Part shown: piece after piece, positions 13,681-24,699 of the stretch
Layout of the letters: every line of letters starts with the position of its first letter
How positions within the stretch are numbered: position 1 is the first letter of the stretch
From: Branchiostoma floridae
Taxonomy: Eukaryota > Chordata > Leptocardii > Amphioxiformes > Branchiostomatidae
DNA length: 64,000 nucleotides
Direction of reading: 5' to 3'
Assembly (NCBI RefSeq): GCF_000003815.2
Contig: NW_023365730.1
Coordinates: 379,915 to 443,914, forward strand
The notes under the pieces: model-generated
The model's database searches: none
Told to the model about the DNA's origin: nothing
Seen by the model: only the letters and a program-made list of their open reading frames with translations
Program-made: the position numbers and the translations under genes

Positions 13681-13899
13681 TAATAACGCTAGTTCACCTT
13701 TATCCGCGGGGTAACCTATATCTGTTGTCTCAAACAGAGGGTATTTAGGGACATCAAGTAAAATGATAGCGGTTTCAAATTACAACATTTTCACAATTGT
13801 ATTATTTGAAACCATCGTCCGTCGACAGGATGTCCGAACCTTGTTTTTAGAAACAACGAATATAGGTTACCTCCGGATAAAGGTGAACTAGCGTTAATA
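13681..13899. mobile_element. MITE with TAACGCTAGTTCACC termini
   Basis: Terminal inverted repeats of about 40 bp: left TAACGCTAGTTCACCTTTAT..., with the right end its complement finishing '...gaactagcgttaat'. A second internal complementarity is 'gtttcaaat...atttgaaac'. No coding capacity. Confidence 0.8.
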
Positions 13900-15847
13900 G
13901 ATTTGCTTCTTGCTTTCTGTAATCCTCTTTTTCGACTGTTCGTGCTTGTTCTATTTTTCGTTAGGATTAGTACTTTTATACAGCCACAACAAGTTGCAAT
14001 TGATGTATTTCAGATTTTCATTTGCGCATAATGCGCTTGTGAAGTACCCTTTGGCCCCTAGCATCTTTCTCTCAAACTGCAGCTTCCAAACGCAGCCCGT
14101 TGGGGTATGGGATAGCGTTGCATTGACGGCGGAGTCCGTATGGTTCAACGACAACGTTCTCAGTCAAAAGTCCGCTAAATAGTGTGCAATATACTTTACA
14201 TAGTGGCCAAAGAATATCATCAGTGCCTGCCATAAGCTTGTGTGGCCCGCTCCTGTTTTGTTGAACCATTAACTTTGAACAGCTTATGTCACAGCATCAT
14301 CCTCATCCTGGTCTTCCTCTTCTTCTTATGCAAGCCCACATTCACGTGGATGAATGTTGCGACTTGTGCATGTTCCGAATGATTGTCTATAAATCATTGT
14401 TCGTTTCCGTTTTTTTGGTCGTCACCGTGTGGAGTCAGCTCGGTGTGGTCGCGGCCTCGACTGTTGCAGGCTCATCTCTGTACATAGTCCAACTGTCCTG
14501 GGTAGACACGACCCACCCTGGTACGTATTCCTGGTACCAACGAGTTCAAACTGTTGGTTGTGTGCACGTCTTTGCCTGGACGGGGGTGGAACGAGTTTGC
14601 CCTCAATAATAGGACAGTTGACGGTGTCCCATAATGAATTTTGTAGAGCATGCCAACCCGTGCAGTCCTCGGTGGCCTACGTGCAAACTTTGCCTCCCAC
14701 CTGTCCAAAGGTGAGGTGTGCGGGAGCGCGCTGACCCCAGGTGCGATAAAGCCGATGCCAGAGCCGATAACATGGCGACACCGAGATAACGGGAAAAACA
14801 AGGACACAGGTACCTCGGCTTGGACCTGCACAATAATGACATATTTACGTATCCAAAATTCAGAGTACTGACTAATTCACATTTTTCTAGACTCATGCCA
14901 ATTCCAACATTGGGGTTGAGTTTGAGTTTATTGAGATGCTCATTGACGTCCTAGACACATATAAGGATATGCCGTTGACATTACCTTGGCTAATGGTGGT
15001 TTCACGCTGATGAGATCACAATAAACTACTTGGCTGTTGATAAGATCACGTGTCTGTAACTCTCGCGAGCTTACGTTCTGAAGTGATTGAGCATCAGTAT
15101 TGATCCTGAAGAATACGACAAGTGGTCAACAAAAATTTGATCTTTGAATACGTTTCTGTTGGAAGAAAGTTAAGCATTGTACTGCAAACTAGTACATATA
15201 CTTGGTTGTAAACAGGATGCAGAGCCTTAAAAAATAGGCAATCAGGGACAATAGCCTTTGCTCTGTGAGCCTTTGCTTCGTGGACCGCGCTGTTGATCAA
15301 CACTTTTGACATGTGACAGATGTCGTTTTGACAACAGCCGGGATTTGCACCTGGATATAATGGTTACCAGGCAGGTGTAAGCTGCGCCTTGGAGGACACA
15401 AATATTTTCGATAATAACCTTTGTTGATAGCCTTTCTGACTGTCAGGTGGTAGCTGAAACGGGAGGAAAATGTCAAAGACTTTTGTACTTTGCACCTGTG
15501 TGGGAGCAGGAACTATTCTACAGCGTTCACGCGCCACGGTCACTGAAATATTTTGTCTTGATGCATTTGTGGTGTCTTAGTTGCTAACACGAGACAGTTT
15601 TTGTCTAATGCTCCCTGTTCGTGTCCTCGGCATATATTGTGCCTCCTTTGGCAATGATCTTTGAGAGTCTTTGAGACTTTTATTCTCAAACTTTGATCTA
15701 TCGAACCAATGAGGAATTGGGCGCTATAGAATAAAGTCTTTTTTTTTCTTTTAGCTTTTCCTTTATAGAAAAACAGAGACTTAAAATAAAGCACTTCTTC
15801 AAAGTGCCTTACCACCAATCTTAGATACCTCCATGATATATGGAGGT
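13900..15847. other. No recognisable gene
   Basis: Overlapping frames around 14286-14900 on both strands lack splice or family evidence. A segment near 15155-15190 resembles the arms of the 43927 inverted repeat. Otherwise nothing. Confidence 0.45.
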
Positions 15848-15970
15848 ATATTTTTTTTGTGTGTGTGTGTGTCTGTGCGTGTGTGTCTGTGTTTGTGCGT
15901 GTGTGTTTCTGTGTTTGCGTGTTTGTGTGTGTGTGTGCATTTGTGTGTGTGTGTTCGTCTGTCTGTGTTT
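15848..15970. repeat. GT-rich microsatellite
   Basis: Interrupted (TG)n, immediately preceded by a short palindrome 'acctccatgatatatggaggt' that ends at about 15847. Confidence 0.85.
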
Positions 15971-17148
15971 TGCATATATGTGGTCAGCATAACTCTAGAA
16001 CGTCCGGTTTTCTTTGTCATAATTTCACAACCTTCCCACTATGGGATAGTTCTACGTTAAGACATCAGGTTGATGCGCTGTGTGCCTTTAAGCTTACATC
16101 CTAGTTAGGACTGATATAACCGGTTGATGTTTATATTTTGCTAGGCAACAACCATGGCAACCAATATACCACCGACTCCACTTCTGCACCACATGATTAA
16201 GTAGGCGGAATTTCCTTTACATTCTGTTCCACGAGCAGTACATTATCGTTCATCTATCTTGAGTATTACAGTATACTGTCCGCGCCTACAGACGCTATTA
16301 TTGGCTATGCATTGCGTTGCTGCCTCAGCATTATTTACTGAAGGCGAGGATACTTAAATACTCAAACATCATTAGTTATTCTATGAATCGTCTGGAGAGC
16401 TGTTTAGGGGTGTATCTATTGGAAACTTAGCGGCATATCCGCCATTTGACATTTACCTTCTGACTGAAGTTGCTTTGACAAAGAGATTAAAAACCGTTTC
16501 TATTAAATGAGCAAATATGAAACTCAGAGTTATAATCATCAATCATTTCTCTACTGGCCAATCGACATGGAAGCTGAACTTTGCGCCATTAAATTCTAAC
16601 ACGTCTCATAGCTGCAGCTGCCTGGTTTACTGATATAGTGCCTTTAGAGTGTAATAGACTGTGAAATTGAACAAGACTATGCGAGTGCCATTGACATATT
16701 TACATATCTAAATCATCTCCTGTCACCGTACTGTATACTGAACAAAGTGCACACGACATCGTTGTTAGCTATTTAGATTTTTGCTTAACTTGAATATACG
16801 GATATTACAAAAATAGACCAACGGGGTTTCCTTGTATCCAAGGCTAAGAAAAGGCGGTCTTATTTCCATATCAATGTATATTTGACACCATCCTGTCAAA
16901 GTACAATGTAGTTAACTTAAAATTTTCCATACTGTTCACTGTACGTGTACATGTGCTTGTGGTATTTCATTCTCCCTTGAGTTTAATAAGGATTAGGCGT
17001 ATGTGTGTAGGGCTTAACAACTTCGATGCTGCACCGTTACTTTTGCAAACAAGAGATATTCAGTCAATATCATATGGCTCATATCATAACGCGCGCCTAA
17101 CGTTGAGCAAAACCTTACTGATAACATGACAAGTGGATTTTAAACAGA
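15971..17148. other. No recognisable gene
   Basis: AT-rich. Contains one half-match to an RFX X-box (CCATGGCAACC at 16152-16162). Nothing else identified. Confidence 0.5.
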
Positions 17149-17780
17149 TGACGTAGCAATGTCGGCCACTATGTCGATTCTTTGTTGCCTTGGTAACCGA
17201 AAACCAAACTTTGTTAAGGCTCAGGTGTTAAGGCCAACAGATTGTGATGAGAAGGAGAGGGTTAGTTCTGGCAGATCCGCTGAGGGATGTGATTGAAAGA
17301 AGTGTGTAACGTGTCGGTCATTAATTCTGTCGGTTCTTTGTTGCCATGGTAACCGAAAACAAACTATGTTAAGGTTCATGTGGGCCTCCAGAGTGCACAT
17401 AATGACGTCATCTCTCTGAGCAAGGAGGCATTAGTTCTGGTAGATCTACTGAGGGGCGTGATTGACAGGCGAACATAACGTGTCTGTCATACTGTCGATT
17501 CTTTGTTGCCATGGTAACAAACCTATGTGGTGTATGTGCAAATTTTAATGACGTCATCCCTCTTAAGAATCAGAGGATTAGTTAAGGTAATTCAGGTGTG
17601 TCGAGTGATTGACAGGATTGTATAACCTGTCTATCATTCTGTCGTTTCTTCGTTGCCACGGTAACCAAAAACAAACCTATGTGGTGTATGTGCAAATTTT
17701 AATGACGTCATCTCTCTTAAAAAGAGGGGATTAGTTCAGGTGAGCCGAATGATTGACGGGAGTGTATAACGTGTCGGGAC
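17149..17780. promoter_or_regulatory. Four-copy tandem array with RFX X-box and CRE sites
   Basis: Units of about 147-165 bp. Each carries an X-box-like palindrome: GTTGCCTTGGTAAC (17184), GTTGCCATGGTAAC (17340 and 17505), GTTGCCACGGTAAC (17652). Three units also hold a perfect CRE, TGACGTCA (17403, 17549, 17703), 44-63 bases after the X-box; the first has a half site (17149). Sequence between the sites is less conserved. RFX factors bind such X-boxes and CREB/ATF bind CRE. Whether this is an enhancer or simply a satellite is undecided. Confidence 0.6.
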
Positions 17781-18508
17781 CATCTCCGTGAACACCTGTC
17801 CAGTCTTACCTGAGCTGTCACTCACACACTACCCTCTTCACCTGAGCAAATACCACTCCAGAGGAGAGTGTATTGACGAAGGCGAGAACCACATGGTACT
17901 ATTTGTCCGTGTCACGCCACCGGCCCGGTCTGCGACAACAGCTATTGTCCCGCTTTTGGTCTACATTTGCTGAGAAATGTTTGCCCAACTTGTCGTTAAT
18001 AATGCCGTTTGTCTGTGCGACGTCAAAAATTGAATTGGTCCTTCCTTTGGTGGGCTTCTGAAAGGTCAACGAGCTTACGCACGGTGATCAAAGAATTACC
18101 TGAAATGCCCTTAATACAGCAAAATACAATCAATTTCCTTGCGAAATAGCATAATCTTATATTTTCAAGAACAAAAAAGGACAACCTCACTGCGTATTGC
18201 AGCATACTATGCCTGTGGAGCAACTTCCAGTTACAAAACTGTACTATAATGAACTCAGATGCTAATGGAGGTTTAGTCGATATTACTGAAAAGTCACGCT
18301 GTGTGTATAATGGCTGTCATTGAAACTATTGTATAAAGGCCATCAAGACACTCGAATGTCTCGCTAAAAGCAGTCTCATACTCTGGCACTGTCCGGCTAC
18401 GTCAGACTGTCGTAAAACTTACCTAATTGGAATGACCTCGTACAATTCCTATGATTATGAAGGACCACTCAAAGACTGTTGAGACGGTTCAGTGACGCAG
18501 CAGTTACT
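17781..18508. other. No recognisable gene
   Basis: Nothing identified beyond short frames. Confidence 0.5.
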
Positions 18509-18828
18509 AAAGCTAAGGGCACAACCTGCCGTACGTGCAATTTGTCTGTACTTTTTTTTTTGTGTGTGTGTGGTGGTGGTGGGGGGGGGGGGGGGCACCT
18601 CCCCTACGTATTTCTGAAAACGTTCTACGTATTTTGCGAATCCGCAGCCCAATAGCATGCAAAGTTTTGCCTGCACGTACAGTTCTACGGCGTTTTTGCG
18701 TGCTCCAAAATCCGTCGGATTCCCTACGAGTTCGTACGGAGGCGGTACTGACCACTTACGGATCCGAAAAGATTGCCCACGTTTTGGCACGTATACAGCA
18801 CGTATTTGCACGTACGGCGGGTTGTGGA
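18509..18828. mobile_element. ACGTA-rich foldback element, copy B
   Basis: Left end AGCTAAGGGCACAACC and right end GCACGTACGGCGGGTTGTG are complementary. The body is homologous to copy A in reverse. It contains an inserted T-run, (TG)n and G-run at 18549-18596. Confidence 0.75.
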
Positions 18829-20587
18829 CAGCGTGGTCGGTGACATCACTGAAAGTGGACTTCAGGCTTTTAAGCTCGGGTCCATCACCGCCTCTCAAGT
18901 TGTAAGAACACTTGATAGCTGTGAAACACTGATTACTCACTGAGTACTATGCAGAGTTTTATAGACTGTCTAGTCATTGGTATTAGTGGCCATTGTTCAC
19001 TACATCACTAGACTAATTGCGTTATACTGACGAAGTTTCAATGACAGCCTAACGTTGATATATAATACCATTTGCCCTATTTTTCATGATTTCATTTCTT
19101 CTTGTCCGTCCCTAGTATCAGTATCTGTATCTATATATCCGGTATAACCGCCGTTCGGCGTAACACACCAGCGCGAAGGACCATTATCTCAGTACTAGAG
19201 ACGACCAAGAAGTAAGGGGTCTTAAACCGCTTAAGAACTATTGACGTACAATATACCAACGACTTTTTAATCAATCGCCCTAGTATATGTCGTACAAATG
19301 GTTAAGGACAAGTCATTGGTCCGATTGGTGTTTATTGGCACAAGGGACAATAGTGTTGTCATTGTAAACGTTTGTTTATCAATCAGCCTGTCAGGTAAGC
19401 AAACAGGTTTTTGCAGAGTTGTCCGATTTGGTTGACCACAAATTCTTTCCTAGGGAGGGCTTTTATCATAGTCCCGTCGGGTGCTAGATGTCTCATATGG
19501 GGTTCTTTTTAAACGGGATTGTTCAGAGTAAGATCTTTAGACCACTTCAAGGTAATGGGGTAGAAGTGGGAAATGATTCTGAGATAGCGGGGGACATTTG
19601 TCTTGAAGGCTGTTTAGGTCTATTGGCGATGACAATGGTTTTCGGTCATGTGGATCGGGGTGGTGTACCCGTAACTAGAATAACGCCCCCACACCCATTC
19701 TTGTCTGCCCCCTCCTGTCCGAACCATGCACCAAAGAAGACCTGGAAGCTTTGACCCCCAGAGGAAGGGAGTGTGTGGATTATTGGAGTGGAACAGTGTA
19801 GTGATGACACGACGAAGAAGAAGAAGACCCATTAGGTTAAGCATATTGAACCCATAATATCTTCTATTTAATGGTCTAGAAAGCTAAAAGCACAACTGGT
19901 TAGCTTTAGACTTTTGTTTCCTTGAACGATGGACAAGTGACCCTGGTTTTTCGGCCCTTTACGCCGGGGTGGGGATGCGTAGTGCTATCTCCTCCCCCAC
20001 TTTGTTGTCCTGTAGTTTGATAAAACACATGACCTCGCACACATCGGGTCATTGTGAAATATGTGTCCCGCGACCTAAAATATCTTCATGATTCATCTTC
20101 GTCAACTTCAGACTGATCGGCAATTAGTTCACACGGTTTGACATACTGTTCAGTAGTACATGATTCCTTATCGTTGTGTGGTGTTTTCTGCTGATTGTGC
20201 AGACCTGGTCACCCTGGCCACTTTCAATTCTACTCCTTCTCCTTGTCCAGTTTCGTTACTAACGGCCTAAACACCTAAACATCCAGTCATAGCCCACCAC
20301 AGGTGTAAAGATAAAGTCCTTTTGTCTGTGGACGTCCTTTCGACCCAGCTGCAGGAAGACTTGTCTTATGTCTTATCATGAAGAGTTCCCTAAGGAGACA
20401 TCAGAGAAGGTCCTTTATCGTTTGAGAGAAAACACCGTTATGCTTTGTGTCTATTCATAGTCTTTTCTGTGCCCAGGTGGAAGCTGTGAGCCTACTGACA
20501 TCGCGGTGGATTACACGGTGGGAGGGGGTGGGGGAGCAGCTAAGAAGTGTGAAGGACTTACGTCAATGCCCTCAGATGCCTTTAGAG
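18829..20587. other. No recognisable gene
   Basis: Short frames only. No repeat structure seen by eye. Confidence 0.5.
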
Positions 20588-20830
20588 CAATTGGACCAGC
20601 AGACAAACTTTAAAACTGATATAAAATGACAGATAAGGACAAAGCATGATATAGCAAACAATACAAAAAGGCATTCACAACGTAGAATTTTGGACCAGTT
20701 GAACTATTGACATAGATCGATTGAAAATGACAGAAAAAGACAACCGGGTCAGGAAAAACATACTATATACAGAGATGTTCACAGCTGAAACCGTTAATGT
20801 TGGACCAGCTGAACTACAGTAACTGTAAAA
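20588..20830. repeat. Three-copy diverged tandem repeat, about 105 bp
   Basis: Copies are marked by 'ttggaccag(c/t)' at 20592, 20692 and 20801, each followed by 'gaaaatgacag'-like or related sequence. Confidence 0.5.
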
Positions 20831-21482
20831 GATAGATATTCGAAAACAAAAGCACACCTTACAGCTGTCGGTCAACACATCTTTTTGCCCTACAATGACA
20901 AAGCATGTTTTCAGTTCTTAGCTAACAGGTGTCAATGAGAATGTAAAAGTCATCAATACACGCTCCTGAACATGATTGAAGTACTCCATTGGGAATATAG
21001 ATCACATGTAACGTATCATTTGGTTGTCCTTGATGGTAACCTTCACATGACTTGCGCATCCCTTTTCTATCTATATTTCCTTGTTTGGAGGGAAGGAAGG
21101 ACAAATTTGCTTGTCGTTGTCCTTCATGTCAATCCATTGACTGTCTTCGTAGATAACGATTTCCCTACCTGGTTGTCTTGTATCGTGTCTAAAGAGACAG
21201 CAGTTTTTGCTTCACAATCAATGGCGTATAACATTACACCATCAGAAAACAGATGTTGTATAAACATGGCCACATCTTTCCAATTCAGTTGTACTTGATA
21301 AGTTTGCATATTGGCATTTCCTGTCATTGATAACCCAATAATAGAACTTTCCTAGTGATGATCGCCATTATTGTCTTCAACACCGGGTATCCTATGTTTG
21401 TCGCGTTGGTAAATAACTTAACATCATGTTGGCTTTTCATCAACATCCAGTCGTTCTTGTTCTCAATGTAAATGCAGAAATG
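20831..21482. other. No recognisable gene
   Basis: Frames of about 108 aa (+) and 67-69 aa (-) overlap with no family resemblance. Nothing else seen. Confidence 0.4.
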
Positions 21483-21690
21483 TTCGCGGTGGATTAATGT
21501 TCGCGGTTTTCGCGGTGACCACTTCGAATTCACCGCGAATTTAAAACCACCGCGAACATTTTTCTATTATGATATTAGATTGCAGTCTATGGTGTTACCG
21601 CGAACTTAAATCCACCGCGAAAAGTCCTTTTCCCCGCTACCGCGAAATTAAATCCCCGCGAACTTAAATACATTTACAGTACACTGCCTG
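21483..21690. repeat. Cluster of TTCGCGGT/ACCGCGAA repeats
   Basis: At least eight copies of CCGCGAA or its complement TTCGCGG, in both orientations, with spacers such as 'cttaaatccacc'. The pattern matches a repeat I recall as common in marine invertebrate genomes, usually a nonautonomous element end. Confidence 0.75.
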
Positions 21691-23251
21691 AAAGTGACTG
21701 AGACATACGTCACTCTTTCGATATCACCCAATACCACAAAGTATGACATAGATAATATCCAATTTTTTCACTCCCCAACTCCAATCTCTATCAAGGTATG
21801 CTGAGCATTCCATTGCTTCTGTGACGTCACGTCATGCAGATAGAACAAGACTATATGAGCAGTAGATCATAAGTTGCAGAAAGCTTGTGTCGAAAAGCTT
21901 GTATTGACGAATGGTTGTGACTCCATTCTTTAATTCTAAAATTTGGGTGTTGGAAGATACAGGTTGGTTCTGTTTCAGATTTTACCAGCACGGCTGAAGT
22001 TCAAGTTCAGATACGTCACTCTTGTGTGTGCTACAGTGGTGAGTGTTTTGGGGACTAGTACTGTACTTTTAACAAGCCGACTACAACCGCCGTAACTGTA
22101 CTAGCACGTGTAACTGGCACGCGTACTGCCAGGTAGCCAGACGTGCTATAACAAGGTCTACAATGGGGACCGGCGTTCTTTGTTTCTTGGTTTATTTGGT
22201 CGGTTAGTCGGTCGGTCCAACAGTCAAAACCGTCAGCAGAAATAACCGACCTGGGACAATAGCACTGGCAGTGGTTCACCGCAAAGCTTACTGTCAGACT
22301 GTGAGCCATTCACCTGTTCGTTCTCGTTTACTAGAAGAGCAATAGTTTCCGTTGTAGAGTGAATGTATATTTGTATTCAGTGGTGGTGGCTTTACTCCAT
22401 ATATTATGTGCAGTCCAACTAGTACGTCGCATAGCTTCTTTACATGTATAGCTGATTCAGATGAACGTACAATCAATGGTCATCGAAATATCTTTATATT
22501 GTTCTATACATCAATGAAACGTGAATTCTAATGCTTCCATGCTAAACTTTTAAAGCTTAGACGATCACAGTTCAGCGAAAAGCCTATGTTTCATTGACTT
22601 TTTTTAGATACTCACAAGCAAAAGCCTTATACACGTTGCGGTCCAAAGTCCGCTTCTAACGGTTCGTTACCACCTTATAGGGCAAGCGGGGCTTGTGGTT
22701 TGGGCGACTTGTTGTTGTAAACACTTACATTAAGCCGCCATATCTTATCTTCACTACAAAACCAACACAAACAGTCGGTACAATGCCTGTCAATAAAACT
22801 CCGTCTTCTACGATAAGTTGAATGTTTGTGAGGGAGTCCGTCCCACAACTGCAGCGCCGTACTAATGATTTAACTAATGGTTCTCGTCTGTCTCTCTCTT
22901 CGTTTGTCAATCCATCTCCATCGCTTCGTCTGCGTCCAGACAGCACGCCGCATTCCGCGCTTTTTTTAGCCACAGGTGTGCCGACAGAAATGCGAGGAAT
23001 GTCGCACGTAATATCAGCCTTGAAAAGGAATTGACGACATCGGTTTGCCCTTCATTTCTTCTGTCAATTCGTCTTAATTAACCTTCTTTTGGAGTAGATC
23101 ACGCCACATTCCTTGCTTTTTATAGCCCAAGGTGTGGATAAAAGAAGCCGACGCGTCTAGTATGACGTGCGAACGGTGGCAGTAGGTCTTATAAAAAATG
23201 TAGGCGTACAAAAACTAGGACAAACATTCTGACAAGTGGTATGGGCTACGC
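21691..23251. other. No recognisable gene; weak duplication
   Basis: A segment near 22950 ('gcgctttttttagccacaggtgtg') has a diverged partner near 23112. No exon recognised. Confidence 0.45.
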
Positions 23252-23424
23252 ACGACGTTATGCATGAACAGGTGTATAATTTCTTGTCGTAAATTCTATG
23301 GGCGTTGCCTCATTTTACATTTAATGACTACAAACATTATTTCAGTTGCTATGGTAAGTCTGCGTGGGCTAGTAAGTGCTAATAACGTTTTCTCATTAAA
23401 AGTCTACAAAATTAATTTTGCAGG
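23252..23424. repeat. Dispersed direct repeat, copy 1 of 2
   Basis: The roughly 175-bp block from 'acgacgtt' to 'aaaattaatttt', including 'gtctgcgtgggct' and 'aagtgctaataacg', recurs at 24357-24527. Confidence 0.75.
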
Positions 23425-23535
23425 TTCCTCACACACCCATAGAGCACACACTTTCCTGGTGTAGTATGCTGGTTAAAACAAGTGGATCGATTTCTTGATG
23501 CAAAAAAAGGTCTAGTAACAGGTGTTATATAAACC

Positions 23536-23664
23536 ATGTGTAGATCAAAAAATCTTGAGAGATTTCTGTGAAATTAAACCACCTGTAGAACAAATGATCT
23601 TGAGAAATTTCTAAGAAATTAAACCACGTGTAGAACAAATAATCTTCAGAAATTTCTGAGAAAC
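23536..23664. repeat. Three-copy tandem repeat, about 51 bp
   Basis: Unit contains 'gtgtagaacaaat.atctt.agaaatttct.agaaattaaaccac'. The apparent repetitive minus-strand peptide follows from the period and is not evidence of a gene. Confidence 0.7.
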
Positions 23665-24356
23665 GGGGAGGATTGTAAGGACGCTCGTCTATCGACACAA
23701 ACAGAAACAGGTTGCCATGTTGATTAACGTGGAGCGCCAACTTGTCACAAACGATGTTGACAGGTACGGTTTTCCTTTGAACTTCCTGGACATTGGTGCT
23801 CATCAGACCGGTGTGAGGTCCTTACTGCAACATCTAACACTGAATGAAGTTTAGAATAGTCTTGTACGTCTAATATACGACGCAGCATACATGTATGTAG
23901 CTTAATGTCTACACCCGTGGTCACTTTTATTCATGTTGCAATTTTTTTAAAGGCAAAAACGATCTTTGACAACCATGATACGGCTCTTTTTTCACCAAAA
24001 GGATCGAAAAGACTCTTTCACTGAGAATGGCAACAACTTGACGTACGTGGCCTAATCCATAAGTACATGCGTGCAAAGCTTAGTGATGAATTTAGTAATC
24101 TATTTTTCTACTCCTGCTATTATATCCAGTCCACGCCCCTGATGTTTAAATCAAATTTAGGGCACGATTCGCTTACGTCATGGATACGTCATCATACAAA
24201 GGTGTGGTGACAAATGAATCGGAACCTTCCCAGACTGGAATTCTTCTCCCCCTCTCTTCACATGACCCCAAAATAGTCCAACTCCGTGAAGACAGGCGTT
24301 AGTTCTTGCGCGTGCCCGTGCACGTGGTGTTCCGAGCCTTGCGGCATGGGATACAT

Positions 24357-24527
24357 ACGACGTTGTGCGTGAAAAGGTATAATTTCTTCTCGTGAATTCG
24401 GTGGGCGTTGCCTGTCCTTAAGTTTGATGGCCACAAACACTATAACAGTTGCTATGGTTGGTCTGCGTGGGCTGGTAAGTGCTAATAACGTTTTCTCATC
24501 AAGCGGAGTCAACAAAATTAATTTGTA
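24357..24527. repeat. Dispersed direct repeat, copy 2 of 2
   Basis: Homologous to 23252-23424. It is bracketed by two copies of 'atagtccaactccgtgaa' (24274 and 24565), suggesting a composite repeat. The 144-codon minus frame here is not accepted as a gene. Confidence 0.7.
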
Positions 24528-24699
24528 GTGGAATTTTTCTCTCTCTTCATAAAATGAGCCAAAAATAGTCCAACTCCGTGAAAACAGCCTGTTCGTCTTG
24601 CGCATGCGCGTGGCGCCCGAGCCCTGCGGTGCGCCACGTGTTTGGCGTGTTTGTTTAACTAATTGTATCCGGAGATAAGAAACACTTGACACTTTGAAC

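Noticed and set aside
14429-14896. Overlapping 97-119-codon frames on both strands
   Set aside because: Mutually overlapping, no recognised domain, no consensus splice context.
17149-17780. Array as a MITE cluster
   Set aside because: Units are head to tail with no terminal inverted repeats or target duplications. Tandem duplication fits better.
24258-24692. 144-codon minus-strand frame
   Set aside because: It spans a dispersed repeat that is also present at 23.3 kb without the frame. No domain and no splice support.
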